The position numbers and the translations under genes were made by a program. Under the pieces are notes generated by a model. It saw nothing but the letters and a program-made list of their open reading frames with translations, had not been told where the DNA came from and searched no databases. A stretch of 64,000 nucleotides of DNA from JADJEK01 sp052034255 (GTDB lineage: Bacteria; Planctomycetota; B15-G4; JADJEK01): assembly GCA_052034255.1 (NCBI GenBank), contig JBPOIU010000017.1, forward strand, positions 1 through 64,000, in the 5' to 3' direction. Below, one piece after another: positions 32,122 to 41,410 of this stretch (the first letter of the stretch is position 1; every line of letters starts with the position of its first letter).

Positions 32122-32859
32122 TCAGTGCGGCAGCAACCAGAACAGCAGCGCCGAAGCGCCGCCGCCGATCACGGTGTTCGCGAAGTTCACGACTTCGTTG
32201 TCGATGTTCTTGACGCCTTCGATGGTGGCGCCGATGTAGCTCTCGGCCGTGGTGCCGATGAAGGCGCCGAGCACCACCGCGACGAAGCCTTGCCAACCGA
32301 ACCCGGCGCCCATCATCCAGAAGCCGAGCGCGGCGATGATCGCGGAGGCGACCACGCCCGCGACCGTGCCTTCGACCGACACGGCGCCATCGGTGCCGAC
32401 CGGCACGCGCTTGAACGTCGTGATCAGGAACGGGGTCTTGCCGTAGAGCTGACCGAACTCCGAACCCGTGGTGTCGGACAGCGCCGTCGCGAATGCGCCG
32501 AGGTATGCGAGCACGAGGTACGGCACGATCGCGTGGCCGGAGCACAGCAGCATCGCGACGCACATCAGCACCGCGAAGCCGCAGTTCGCGACCGCGTGCT
32601 TCGCGCCGCGGCGGCCGCCTGCTTCCTGCGCGACTCCGAGCGCCGCTTTGCGCGCGTAGCCCATCTTCGACAGACCGGACGCGATGACGAAGAACGCCAG
32701 CAGCACGGCGTATCCCGGCCACGACACCGCGTAGAAGATCGTGGTGCCGACGACGAGGCCGGCGACGACGCCAGTGATGCCGACGACACCCGCGAAGAAC
32801 GCGGCGATCGCGATCACCGCGTTGACTCCGAGTCCGGTCAGAAACAGGTTCCAGTCCAC
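32122..32859 (-). CDS. DUF92/VTE6-like membrane protein (candidate prenyl-phosphate kinase)
   Basis: 245 aa with about six membrane helices. The family signatures VGTDGAVSVEGTVAG and ATALSDTTGSEFGQLYGKTPFLITTF are clear. Plant VTE6, a member of DUF92, phosphorylates phytyl phosphate to phytyl diphosphate. The gene lies beside a VTE5-like gene and a UbiA gene, so the same step, giving the prenyl diphosphate donor, is a reasonable inference here. It starts 38 bp after the VTE5-like gene. Confidence 0.8.
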   Translation of the reverse strand: MDWNLFLTGLGVNAVIAIAAFFAGVVGITGVVAGLVVGTTIFYAVSWPGYAVLLAFFVIASGLSKMGYARKAALGVAQEAGGRRGAKHAVANCGFAVLMCVAMLLCSGHAIVPYLVLAYLGAFATALSDTTGSEFGQLYGKTPFLITTFKRVPVGTDGAVSVEGTVAGVVASAIIAALGFWMMGAGFGWQGFVAVVLGAFIGTTAESYIGATIEGVKNIDNEVVNFANTVIGGGASALLFWLLPH

Positions 32860-32897
32860 GTTGATCCGAGGCTCCGTGGGGCGCGGGCGCGCGTCCG

Positions 32898-33530
32898 TCA
32901 GATCGGCAGCAGCGCCGGCAAGAACGCCATCGCTGCGCCGGAGGTGATCGAAACGGTCAAGTTATCATCCAACCGCACCGGAAGGCTCTCGGCGATCGCA
33001 CCGATCGCGGCGCCGATCGTGCAGATCCAGATCGCACGGATCACCGACAACTCGGCCATGATCGGCTGGCCGTCCCACACCGACCAGAGGGCATCGGCGC
33101 CCGCAACTCGTTGCGTGTACAGGAAGAACAGCGCCGCGGCCGGCGCCGCGGTCAGCAGGAATCCGATCGTGCCGGCCCACGACTTCGCCGGGTTCCACGG
33201 CAGCTTCACGCGGCCGTAGCGCCGGCCCAGGATGTTCGAGAACGCGTCGCCGACCGCGAGCACCGCCCACGCGGCGGTCGCGACCTTCAGCGGCAGCAAC
33301 GCGACCAGCAGCAGCACCGCCACGGGGTAGACCCGAACGCCGTTCAGGAAGCGCTCGCCGTCGCGGCGGAACAGCTTGTCCTTGCCGGTCAGCGGCAACA
33401 CGACCCAGTTGAAGACGATCGCACCCAGGCAGATCAGCGCCGCCCACCGTGAGCCCAGGTACGGGACCGGCAACGCGAACAGGATCACGCCGAGGTGGAC
33501 CAGCTGACGGCGGAGTTCGAGCGAGATCAT
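32898..33530 (-). CDS. Phytol/dolichol-kinase-like CTP-transferase-family protein
   Basis: 210 aa with about six membrane helices. The cytidylyltransferase/dolichol kinase signature is VGDAFSNILGRRYGRVKLPWNPAKSWAGTIGFLLT (residues about 105-140; GDxxxxxxG then KSxxGT). Relatives include the phytol kinase VTE5, dolichol kinase and phosphatidate cytidylyltransferases. With DUF92 next door, VTE5-like phosphorylation of a free prenol is the best guess; CDP-lipid formation is the alternative. Its ATG overlaps the upstream stop (ATGA). Confidence 0.75.
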   Translation of the reverse strand: MISLELRRQLVHLGVILFALPVPYLGSRWAALICLGAIVFNWVVLPLTGKDKLFRRDGERFLNGVRVYPVAVLLLVALLPLKVATAAWAVLAVGDAFSNILGRRYGRVKLPWNPAKSWAGTIGFLLTAAPAAALFFLYTQRVAGADALWSVWDGQPIMAELSVIRAIWICTIGAAIGAIAESLPVRLDDNLTVSITSGAAMAFLPALLPI

Positions 33531-35509
33531 CGCGAGATGTATCCGTTCTGAGCCAGGAACTCGAGGAAGCGCTGCGACGAGTCGTCGGGATCGACCGCGC
33601 CCTCGTCCGATTTGAGCCCGAAGGCGGCGACGACGCGCGGCGCGAGCGTGCCGCGCGCGTCCGCGGCGAACCAACTCACGTCGGCGCGCGCGTCCTGCTC
33701 GCGCGAGCCGGGCAAACCAAGCGCGAACGCCAACGTCGGAGCGATCGACTCCGGCGCCACGACGTCACCGTCGGGTTCACCGACGTGAGGCCCTGCGACC
33801 ACGATCGCGCCGCGCGCGGCGGCGGAGCCGCTCGAAATGCCGGGATGCGCGATCAGCACGACCCACGCGTCGTCCCCCGCCGCGCGCGCGAGTTCGCCGA
33901 TGAAGCGATCGAGGAAGCGGTAATACCCCTCGAGCACGCGCAGTCGCGCATCGAGGCGCGCGTCGGAGCGCGCGACGTTCCGGCGCAACAACTCGTTGCG
34001 CAAGATGTCGAGCCCGGTGAGCCCGACTTGCGCGTACGCCGGCGCACAACGCGCGATCTGGTCGAGCGCCGCGGCGTGGACGAACGCGTCGTAGAGGATC
34101 GGACGCTCGACGGCTTGGTTGCCGACGAGCCCTGCCGCTTCGAGCTCGGGCACGTAGGCGACCGCGGCCTGCAGCCGATCGAACAGCGCGTCCGCGTGCT
34201 GCATCTCCTGCGTGGGCAGGAACGCGGCAGGATCCGGCTGCGCCGGCGCGTGCCGTTTGGCGGCCGCCAATTCGATGAACGCGCGCTCCGACCAGGTCGT
34301 GGTCTTGAAGTCGGCCGCCGGATGCGTCGCCCAGAAGTTCACCGACGTCGTCGGCAAGCCGGCGCGCGCGGCGACGTCGGACAAGCGCATCACGCGCGAC
34401 ATCGACCCGAGCATCGGCACTTCTTCGGTCAGATCGAGCGCACGCAGCACGAAGCCGACGATCTCGAGGAAGCCGGTGGCTTCGAGACTCGGATCGAGCG
34501 CTTGCGACAGTCCGAGCACGCGATTGCGGTAGTAGGAGTCGATGCGGTGGCGCTCGACGGACAGCCCGGTCGCGACGGTGGTCCAGAACGCCGGCGGGAT
34601 CGCGTCGCCGCCCGACGCCAGCGGTCGTTCGAAGCCCCGCGCCGCCAAACCCTGCAGCTGCGGCATCCAGCCGTTCGCGACCGCGTCGCTCAGATTCGCG
34701 TGATCGAGCCCGTCGATCGCCAGCAACACCACGCGGGGCACGAGCGGCGCTTCGACGGCGATCGGCTCACCGACCGCGGCGAACACCGCGGGTCGCACGC
34801 GCGCACCGGACTGCACGACGAAGCCCGCCGCGACCAACGCGAACAGCAGACCGAGTCCCCATGCGAGCCGCGAACCGCGCACACGCACACCGACGTGGAA
34901 TCCGGGGATCGTCGCGAGCACGGCATACGCGGACAGCCGCATCACGTGCGCGACCCACCACGCGGCCAGCACCGAGGTCGCCGCCGCCGCCAGTTGGAAC
35001 ACGACACCGGGCCATCCGAGACGCTGCTCGATTCCTGGACCGTAATGCCGCCAGAACAACGCGAAGTACGCGAGCGCGAGCACGAACGCGGCGATGCCAC
35101 AACTGCGCGCGGCGAGTTCGGCCTTGTCGACCGCGTGATGGCGCCAACGGAACAGCGCGTACATCGCGATCGACGCGCCGACGCCGAGCACGAACGCGAC
35201 GACCATGCCGAGCACGACGAACAGCAAGAACACGATGCCCGGATCACCCTGCGGCTGCGCGAACGGCCGGGTCGCGGCGAACACGCCGGAGAACAGCAGC
35301 GCGACCAGCAGCCCGAGCACGACCCCGACGCCGAGTCCCACGCGCAGGTGCGTCCGCCACGCCGGGCGACGGCCGAGATCGCCGTCCCCGACGAAGAATC
35401 GCGACAGCGGATTCTCGAGGTACCCGAGCTGCTTGAGCTCGGCCCGCACGAGATCGGCGTCGGGAGTCGGAGTCGGTTCGCGCGAAGACGTCAACGCATC
35501 GTCCTCCAA
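33527..35509 (-). CDS. Membrane AP-superfamily phosphodiesterase/phosphotransferase
   Basis: 660 aa. A hydrophobic N-terminal half with about six helices (residues about 55-235) precedes an alkaline-phosphatase-superfamily domain. VVLLAIDGLDHANL holds the first metal aspartate and AIPPAFWTTVATGLSVERHRI the nucleophile region (threonine). VVLIAHPGISSG stands where relatives have DHG, so the metal site may be altered. Family members cleave phosphodiesters or move phosphoalcohol groups. Its place in a prenyl-lipid operon suggests a lipid substrate. Confidence 0.7.
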   Translation of the reverse strand: MEDDALTSSREPTPTPDADLVRAELKQLGYLENPLSRFFVGDGDLGRRPAWRTHLRVGLGVGVVLGLLVALLFSGVFAATRPFAQPQGDPGIVFLLFVVLGMVVAFVLGVGASIAMYALFRWRHHAVDKAELAARSCGIAAFVLALAYFALFWRHYGPGIEQRLGWPGVVFQLAAAATSVLAAWWVAHVMRLSAYAVLATIPGFHVGVRVRGSRLAWGLGLLFALVAAGFVVQSGARVRPAVFAAVGEPIAVEAPLVPRVVLLAIDGLDHANLSDAVANGWMPQLQGLAARGFERPLASGGDAIPPAFWTTVATGLSVERHRIDSYYRNRVLGLSQALDPSLEATGFLEIVGFVLRALDLTEEVPMLGSMSRVMRLSDVAARAGLPTTSVNFWATHPAADFKTTTWSERAFIELAAAKRHAPAQPDPAAFLPTQEMQHADALFDRLQAAVAYVPELEAAGLVGNQAVERPILYDAFVHAAALDQIARCAPAYAQVGLTGLDILRNELLRRNVARSDARLDARLRVLEGYYRFLDRFIGELARAAGDDAWVVLIAHPGISSGSAAARGAIVVAGPHVGEPDGDVVAPESIAPTLAFALGLPGSREQDARADVSWFAADARGTLAPRVVAAFGLKSDEGAVDPDDSSQRFLEFLAQNGYISR

Positions 35510-35568
35510 CGGATCGTGAAGACTGACGAGGGACTGCCGCCTCGCAACACGTGGTCGGGCCGAGAGCT

Positions 35569-35574
35569 TAGCTA
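35569..35574 (-). promoter_or_regulatory. Candidate -10 element TAGCTA
   Basis: On the minus strand CGGCTAGCTA lies 59 bp before the start of the AP-superfamily gene at 35509. It shares the GCTAG core with other candidate promoters here and may give an internal start within the isoprenoid operon. No -35 is recognised. Confidence 0.3.
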
Positions 35575-35629
35575 GCCGTCGAACACAACCACGCCGCCGC
35601 GCACGACTGCATCCGAACCCGCGACACGC

Positions 35630-36535
35630 TCACCGATCCCGATCTCGGACGTACGCCGCCAGTTGCTGCAGTCGATCCGCACGCTTGCCGAACAACCCGA
35701 GCGCCGCGCCCGCCGTCGCGATCAACTCGCGCACCAGCGCGCGCGCCGGCTCGATCCCGGCGATGTCGACGAACGTGGTCTTCGCGCGGTCCTTGCCGGC
35801 CGGCTTGCCCAGCGTTCGGGCATCACCCTCGACGTCGAGCAGGTCGTCCTTGACCTGGAACGCGAGCCCGAGGTTCTTGCCGTACGCATCGAGCGCGGCC
35901 AGCTCGGCCTCGTGCGCGCCACAGAGCAACGCGCTGCCGCGCAGCGCGAGCTCGAACAGCCGCCCCGTCTTGCGCCGATGCACGAACTCGATCGTCGCCA
36001 GCGACGCGCCGGCGCCCATCTTCGCGAGATCGGCCCATTGCCCGGCCGCCATGCCATCGGCGCCGACGGTCGTCGACGCCATCGCGATCAGTTCCGTCGT
36101 GACCTCGCGCGCGACCTTCTCGCGTGCGCAGCCCTGGGCGATGACCTCGGTCGCGCGCATCAACAGCGCGATCGCCGCGAGAATCGCCAACGCTTCGCCG
36201 TACTTCGCATGCACCGCGGGCTGTCCGCGCCGCGTCGCCGCGTCGTCCATGCTCGGCAGATCGTCGAGCACGAGGGACGCGCCATGCACGAACTCGACCG
36301 CGGCCGCGAGGAAGTCGACGCGCGCGGGCGGCCGTTTCAGCAGCTCCGCGGCTTCGAACACGAGCACGGGCCGCACGCGCTTGCCCGAGCCCGACAACGC
36401 GTAGTGCATCGCGTCGAACAACTCGGGCGCCTGCGCCGAGCGCGGCGGCAAATGGCGTTCGATGGCGTCCTCGACCAGCGCCTTGCGCTCGAGCAGGAAC
36501 GCCGGCGGTGTCGGGGACGCCTTCTTCGCGCTCAT
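35630..36535 (-). CDS. ispA: Polyprenyl (farnesyl/geranylgeranyl) diphosphate synthase
   Basis: 301 aa trans-prenyltransferase. The first aspartate-rich motif is LVLDDLPSMDDAATRRG and the second FQVKDDLLDVEGD; GSGKRVRPVL is the conserved N-terminal block. It builds C15 or C20 diphosphates from IPP and an allylic primer. Product length depends on residues before the first motif (FVHGASLVLDD), which do not settle the question by eye. It starts 13 bp after the stop of the large AP-superfamily gene. Confidence 0.9.
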   Translation of the reverse strand: MSAKKASPTPPAFLLERKALVEDAIERHLPPRSAQAPELFDAMHYALSGSGKRVRPVLVFEAAELLKRPPARVDFLAAAVEFVHGASLVLDDLPSMDDAATRRGQPAVHAKYGEALAILAAIALLMRATEVIAQGCAREKVAREVTTELIAMASTTVGADGMAAGQWADLAKMGAGASLATIEFVHRRKTGRLFELALRGSALLCGAHEAELAALDAYGKNLGLAFQVKDDLLDVEGDARTLGKPAGKDRAKTTFVDIAGIEPARALVRELIATAGAALGLFGKRADRLQQLAAYVRDRDR

Positions 36536-36548
36536 CGGATCGGCGAGC

Positions 36549-39101
36549 TCACTGCGCGAGCTTCAACGGCGTGCCGTCCCACTCCGGCGGCGTGGCGACT
36601 CCGTAGAACGAGCAGATCGTCGGCGCGATGTGCAGCAGGCTCGGCTCGGCCTCGAGCGCCATCTTCTTGTTGCTGAAGAAGATGCCCTTCACGAGGCTCG
36701 GATCGACACCGCAGTGGTCGCCGGTCCAGGCCTGGTCGTTGACGATGATGCCTTGGTTGCCGATCGCATCGCGCTCGAACCCACCCAGCGTCGACTGCCA
36801 CGACGAGCGGTACCCGACGCCGAAGCCGAGCACGATGTCGCCGGGCTCCTCGGAGTACGGGCCGTTGTAGATCTTGCGCCCGGCGTAGGCCCGCAACGCG
36901 ATGCGCGCTTGATCCCGCTTCTGGTCGAGCGAGCTCTCGAGGCGCGCACAGATCTCGTCGACCGTGGCGTCGAAGTCGGCGGGAGCGACGATGCCGCCGG
37001 TCTCGCGGGTCTTCTTGTTGATGTAGATCTTGCCGAGACCGATCGCGTACGCCTTCGTGCGCGCCCAGTCGACGTACTCGAGGTTGCCGGCGGTGTCGTT
37101 GTCGATGATCTTGCCGACGTCGACCGTGCCGCCGGTCTTCAGTTCCCCGGTCGTGTCGAGCTTCGTCAGCATCTCGGCGCGGTTGCTCCACGTCTCTTTC
37201 TGGTCCTTGAGGACCAGATACCCCTCTTCCCACAACCACACGTTCAGGTTCACGCCGTAGCGGAACGGTTCGAACCCGTGGTCGGAGACGACGACGAGCC
37301 GCGCGTCGGGGCCGAACTCGCCCTTCTCGATGCGCGTCATGACCTCGCCGACGATGCGGTCCATTTCCTTGTAGGTCTCGACGATGCCGTCCTTCAGCGG
37401 GAAGGTGCGGCCGTACGCCTTGACCAGGCGATCACGCAACAGCGAGCCGTCGTCCGCCTTCGTGTCGTACTGCGGATGCTTCGGATCGATGAAGCGGAAC
37501 AGCAGGTGCCCGGCGCGGTCGGTCACGGACTCGACGTGGAACAGCACGTCCCAGTCCTTGTTGTTCAACTCGCGCTCGAGCTGCTTCGTGCGCCACTTCA
37601 GCGTGAAGTCGAGCGAGTCCATGAACGCCTGCTCGCTGATCTTCCCGTCCTTCAGCGCATTGGTCCAACACGCCCAACCGATCGTGTCGTACGTGCCGCA
37701 GTCCTCGGCGATCTGCGCCGCGAACTCCCGCGGCCACGAGATCGGCAGGATCGGCGGCTGCCATTCCGGCGAGATCGAGATCGGCGGCACGAACAGATCG
37801 AGTCGGCGGTCTTCGTTCTTGTCGATCATGCACTGCGCGACGTGGATGCGGCCGACGGCCTTCAGCTTCAGGATGCGGTTCAGTTTGAACGTGATGTGGA
37901 ACCAGTCCGACCAGCCGCCCATCTCGACCGTCTGCGTCTGGCCGTCGATCGTGATCGCGGCCTTCTTCGCCGCGTAGTCGGGCTTGATCGCCATGTCGAC
38001 TTGGACGCGATTGCCCGACTGCTTCCACGCCTTGTATTCGCTCTGGACGCGACGCCGCTCGTCCTCGAGCTTCGACTTCGTCGCCTCGTTCATGCCCTGC
38101 TCGTCGAGTTGCGCGTCGAGAGCGTCGAGCTGCACCTTGAACGGCTGCTCGACGGCGAAGTTCTCCGGGCCGTTCAGCTTGGTCCGGATCACGCCGTCCT
38201 TCTCTTCGTAGACCTTGAAGACCTTGCCGCCGGTCTCGGTCGAGTTGCCTTCCGGCTTCGAGTATTCCCACTGGTCGTTCGTGTAGATCGACCACGAGCC
38301 GGGACCGCCCTGGACGTCGGGAACGAACAGTCCACCGAGCAGCTTGACGTTTTCGTTCGCGAACGCGGGGAACGCGGCCGGCACTTGCAGTCCGGTGAAG
38401 CGCACGCCCGATTCGCCGAGGACGTCCCAGAACGGCTTGCCCTGGCGCTCGTTGATCGGCACCGGAACGCGCGGCGGGATCGAATCCGTCAGCACCTTCA
38501 TCGCGGTGCCGGCGGCGACGCCGAACAGCAGCGAGACCAACAGCGCACCGATCTTGCCGAGCCGGAACACGAAGCGGAACAGCACGAACGCGACGAGCAG
38601 CGACGCCACCGCGAAGATCACGGTCCACTTGCGCGCAGTCGCCGGCACTCCGAGCGAGAACACGAAGCGCTCGGCTTTGGTCAGCCCTTTCACGTAGTCG
38701 CCGACCGTCTCGGGGGCGACGTAGCGCTTCTCGACGCCCTGCAGCGCGGGCATCGGAACTTCGCTCTTCGGGTCGATCTTGCGGCGCACGAAGTCGCCGA
38801 TGTTCGTCTTGCCGGGGTTCGACGCGGTCTCGAGCACCGCCCACGACACCGGCGACTGTGCCGGGTTCGCAGTCACGAGCGGGGAATACGTGCCCTGTTC
38901 GGACAATTTCTTGAGGTTCGGCAGGTGGCCTTCGGCCATCCACTGGGAGGTCAACTCGGCGTCGACTCCGTCGAATCCGAGCAGGATCGTCTTCGGCTTC
39001 GAGCTTGCGTTGGACTGACCCGACGAGTCGCTGGCCCACAGGCCGAGCGCACCACCGGAAACCGCGATGCAAGCAATTGCGAAATATAGACTTCGGTTCA
39101 T
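36549..39101 (-). CDS. Exported AP-superfamily (type I phosphodiesterase-like) protein
   Basis: 850 aa. An N-terminal signal or anchor (YFAIACIAVSGGALGLW) precedes the metal-binding start ILLGFDGVDAELTSQWM (about residues 38-55). AQSPVSWAVLETASNPGKTNIGDFV holds the likely serine nucleophile. Two membrane helices (about 155-210) interrupt the domain. VVSDHGFEPFRYGVNLNVWL is the DHG metal block. This is the type I phosphodiesterase/nucleotide pyrophosphatase fold. It is the first gene of the isoprenoid operon, with a divergent promoter region upstream. Confidence 0.75.
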   Translation of the reverse strand: MNRSLYFAIACIAVSGGALGLWASDSSGQSNASSKPKTILLGFDGVDAELTSQWMAEGHLPNLKKLSEQGTYSPLVTANPAQSPVSWAVLETASNPGKTNIGDFVRRKIDPKSEVPMPALQGVEKRYVAPETVGDYVKGLTKAERFVFSLGVPATARKWTVIFAVASLLVAFVLFRFVFRLGKIGALLVSLLFGVAAGTAMKVLTDSIPPRVPVPINERQGKPFWDVLGESGVRFTGLQVPAAFPAFANENVKLLGGLFVPDVQGGPGSWSIYTNDQWEYSKPEGNSTETGGKVFKVYEEKDGVIRTKLNGPENFAVEQPFKVQLDALDAQLDEQGMNEATKSKLEDERRRVQSEYKAWKQSGNRVQVDMAIKPDYAAKKAAITIDGQTQTVEMGGWSDWFHITFKLNRILKLKAVGRIHVAQCMIDKNEDRRLDLFVPPISISPEWQPPILPISWPREFAAQIAEDCGTYDTIGWACWTNALKDGKISEQAFMDSLDFTLKWRTKQLERELNNKDWDVLFHVESVTDRAGHLLFRFIDPKHPQYDTKADDGSLLRDRLVKAYGRTFPLKDGIVETYKEMDRIVGEVMTRIEKGEFGPDARLVVVSDHGFEPFRYGVNLNVWLWEEGYLVLKDQKETWSNRAEMLTKLDTTGELKTGGTVDVGKIIDNDTAGNLEYVDWARTKAYAIGLGKIYINKKTRETGGIVAPADFDATVDEICARLESSLDQKRDQARIALRAYAGRKIYNGPYSEEPGDIVLGFGVGYRSSWQSTLGGFERDAIGNQGIIVNDQAWTGDHCGVDPSLVKGIFFSNKKMALEAEPSLLHIAPTICSFYGVATPPEWDGTPLKLAQ

Positions 39102-39281
39102 TCGAAGATCCTGCTCAGGGGCTACGGAGAGCGTGCGATCCGACGCGCCGCGCGTGCTGTTTCGCACGCGTGCGGGGCGGGTGACCGTACGGCCGAATCG
39201 AACCGGTTACGTTACCCCCCGGCTGCGGCACCTGCCAAACGGCGAATCCCGCCGCACCAGGCGGGGTTTCGGTCGCCCGGC

Positions 39282-39287
39282 TAGTCT
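39282..39287 (+). promoter_or_regulatory. Candidate -10 element TAGTCT
   Basis: CCGGCTAGTCT lies 33 bp before the ATG at 39321 in the divergent gap between two genes. The GCTAG core recurs upstream of other genes in the window. No clear -35 is visible. Confidence 0.35.
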
Positions 39288-39320
39288 GCACCAGAACGTC
39301 GAACCGCGGTTCCCTTGGCA

Positions 39321-40487
39321 ATGACGAAGTCCTGGCTGGCCACACTGTCGTTCGCGGGCGTCGCCGCGCTTTGCGCCCTGGGTTTCGTGTTGTTCCGCGC
39401 GGACCCGCCGGCGCCCCCCGTCGTCATCGAGCGACCGGCCGCGGTGGATCGCCCACAGGCCCCGTCCGTCGAGGAACCGTTGCGCGCCACCGCGCCGGCC
39501 CCCGCGCGCGACAAGACGCTGGACCGCATGCAGCGCCAGCTCGACAACTACAGGAAGGTCAACTCCGTCGGCACCGGCACCGCGACGCTGCACGGCAAGG
39601 TCATCGATGCGATCTCAAAGCGCCCGGTCTCGCAGTACACGATGGCGATGGCGAAGACGACCGACGGCGACTTCCGCGGCATGATCGACGATCCGCGCAA
39701 GACGCAGGTCTGGCACAACAAGCTCGGCACCTTCACCTACCGCGACATCGCCGAGGGGTACTACAACCTCCACATCCGCGTCCTCGGCTACGAAGACCTC
39801 GTCGTCACCAAAGTGGAGGTCCCGGTCAAGGGCGACCTCACGTTCGAGCTGTCGCGCGGCGCGTACGTCGAAGGCGTGGTGCAAGACGACGAGGAGTCCG
39901 GGGTCGGTGGGATCGACGTCCGCCTGCGACCGATCGCGCTCGACGATCCGTCGGCGCAAATCGTCGCCGGCTTGCAACACACCGACGATGACGGGCACTA
40001 CCTGTTCTCGATGGTTCCGCCGGGCACGTACGAAGTCGCGCTCGGCAACAAGAACCTGTCGCCGCAGGGGCCGCAGCAGATCTACGTCGCGACCGGTCGC
40101 GGCTACACCGTGAACTTCTTCGTGCCCGAACAGAACGACATCACGATCACGGTGCAGGACGCGAAGGGCAATCCGCTCGTCGGTGCGACCGTCAGCTTGT
40201 GGAGCGGCGACGGCGAAGGAGTGATCCGCGGCGAAACCGAAGAGACGGGCGAGGTGAACCTCTATCCCGTGCCGCCCGGCGAATACACGATCAAGATTTG
40301 GCGAGCCGAGTACAAGCGCGTGGTCGAGAAGCGCACGCTGAACGGGGTCAGTGACGAAGTCGAATGGACGTTCGTCCTCGAGCCCGATCCGCGCAACTAC
40401 GAGACGGACCTCACGCCGGAAGAACTCGAACGCCTGAAGAACGGCGAACGGCCGGACGAAGTGTTCGGGCCGAAGAAAGGCCGATGA
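39321..40487 (+). CDS. Secreted or anchored carboxypeptidase-regulatory-like repeat protein
   Basis: 388 aa. An N-terminal hydrophobic helix (WLATLSFAGVAALCALGFVLF) and a Pro/Ala-rich linker precede three beta-sandwich units of the carboxypeptidase-regulatory kind: TATLHGKVIDAISKRPVSQYT, YVEGVVQDDEESGVGGIDVRL and ITVQDAKGNPLVGATVSLW. Such domains are usually structural or binding modules outside the cytoplasm. The C-terminus is charged. The ATG at 39321 is used rather than the TTG two codons before it. No enzyme domain is present. Confidence 0.72.
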   Translation: MTKSWLATLSFAGVAALCALGFVLFRADPPAPPVVIERPAAVDRPQAPSVEEPLRATAPAPARDKTLDRMQRQLDNYRKVNSVGTGTATLHGKVIDAISKRPVSQYTMAMAKTTDGDFRGMIDDPRKTQVWHNKLGTFTYRDIAEGYYNLHIRVLGYEDLVVTKVEVPVKGDLTFELSRGAYVEGVVQDDEESGVGGIDVRLRPIALDDPSAQIVAGLQHTDDDGHYLFSMVPPGTYEVALGNKNLSPQGPQQIYVATGRGYTVNFFVPEQNDITITVQDAKGNPLVGATVSLWSGDGEGVIRGETEETGEVNLYPVPPGEYTIKIWRAEYKRVVEKRTLNGVSDEVEWTFVLEPDPRNYETDLTPEELERLKNGERPDEVFGPKKGR

Positions 40488-40503
40488 GGAGCTGATGCGC
40501 TCG

Positions 40504-40526
40504 CCGCGGCGCGAGAAGCGCGGCGG
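40504..40526. terminator. GC-rich hairpin between convergent genes
   Basis: A 9-bp stem with one mismatch (40504-40512 with 40518-40526) and GAGAA loop lies between the repeat-protein stop and the end of the dehydratase gene. No T-run is seen, so its role as a two-way terminator is tentative. Confidence 0.35.
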
Positions 40527-40550
40527 CGGACGCCGATCGGACCGCTCGCG

Positions 40551-41042
40551 TCACTTCGGGATCGCCATCCCCTTCACGATGCAGTCGAACACGATCTCGC
40601 CGTCGATCGTGCCTTGCGCGTCGAACACACCCGACGTCGAGCGCATCTTCTGGGGACGACACGCGAGGTAGAGCCGCTTGCCGGGCACGACGACGCCGCG
40701 GAAGCGGACTTCGTCCAAGCCCGCGAAGCCGAAGAAGCGTTCGCCCGACGCGAGCATCACGCGCTCGAAGAAGTACCCGCAGAGTTGCCCCGCGCTCTCG
40801 ACGATCAGCACCCCTGGCATCAGCGGTCGGCCGGGGATGTGGCCTCGCACCCAGAACTCGTCGTCGCGGACGTCGTGGTAGCCGACGGCGAAGCCGTTCT
40901 CGCCGGGCTCGAACGCGAGGATCCCGTCGAGCAGCGCCATCTCATGGCGGTGCGGTAAGACCTTGTAGATGTCGGGCTTCGCGATCACGTCGCGGCTGAG
41001 ATCGAGTCGAGTGAGATCGACGAGCGGGGTCGCTTGGGGCAT
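40551..41042 (-). CDS. fabZ: FabZ-type 3-hydroxyacyl-ACP dehydratase
   Basis: 163 aa hotdog-fold enzyme that removes water from 3-hydroxyacyl-ACP in fatty acid synthesis. PHRHEMALLD is the family start. The catalytic pair is His68 in GHIPGRPLMPG and Glu82 in VESAGQLCGY, 14 residues apart as in E. coli FabZ. The start MPQATPLVDL at 41042 is preferred; upstream frame reads as non-coding. It stands alone between convergent and divergent neighbours. Confidence 0.85.
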   Translation of the reverse strand: MPQATPLVDLTRLDLSRDVIAKPDIYKVLPHRHEMALLDGILAFEPGENGFAVGYHDVRDDEFWVRGHIPGRPLMPGVLIVESAGQLCGYFFERVMLASGERFFGFAGLDEVRFRGVVVPGKRLYLACRPQKMRSTSGVFDAQGTIDGEIVFDCIVKGMAIPK

Positions 41043-41131
41043 GGGAGCCGTCGCTGTTGCGGATCGAAAGCGCGCGAAGCAACCGATTCGGACGCCTGGG
41101 GTCAACAGCTCATCGATCGTGAACACAAAGA

Positions 41132-41166
41132 AACCGCCCGGATGCCCACGCGGCACCCGGGCGGTT
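41132..41166 (-). terminator. Intrinsic terminator on the minus strand upstream of fabZ
   Basis: 41132-41146 and 41152-41166 form a 15-bp stem with one mismatch. On the minus strand it is followed by GGTTTCTTTGTGTTC, a T-rich tail. It lies about 90 bp before the fabZ start on the same strand, so it ends something transcribed from the right or acts as an attenuator in the fabZ leader. Confidence 0.6.
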
Positions 41167-41394
41167 CATCGGATCGGCTTCCCCGGCTCATGCTCTCGGA
41201 ACGATGAGTGGGCACCCGTCTCGTTCAAAAAACACCAAGTTCAACGAGTCGGGGAAACCATGTCTGTCTTTGGACACGACCCTCCCTGGCAAGGCCCGTG
41301 CCATCGTGGACGGGGCACGGATGCGGTCTGGATGCGGCGTGAAAACCCCCGTGGAGCGCCGTAAACACCGAGTTTCGGCTCCACCGCCGCGCTG

Positions 41395-41410
41395 CGACCA
41401 CCGCTAGGAT
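41395..41410 (+). promoter_or_regulatory. Shared promoter-like 16-mer upstream of lgt
   Basis: CGACCACCGCTAGGAT occurs here, 45 bp before the lgt ATG, and again exactly at 46183-46198 before tRNA-Asp. The TAGGAT end has the form of a -10 hexamer, and both copies are followed by a CCGCCC segment. It is not preceded by a good -35. Confidence 0.45.
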
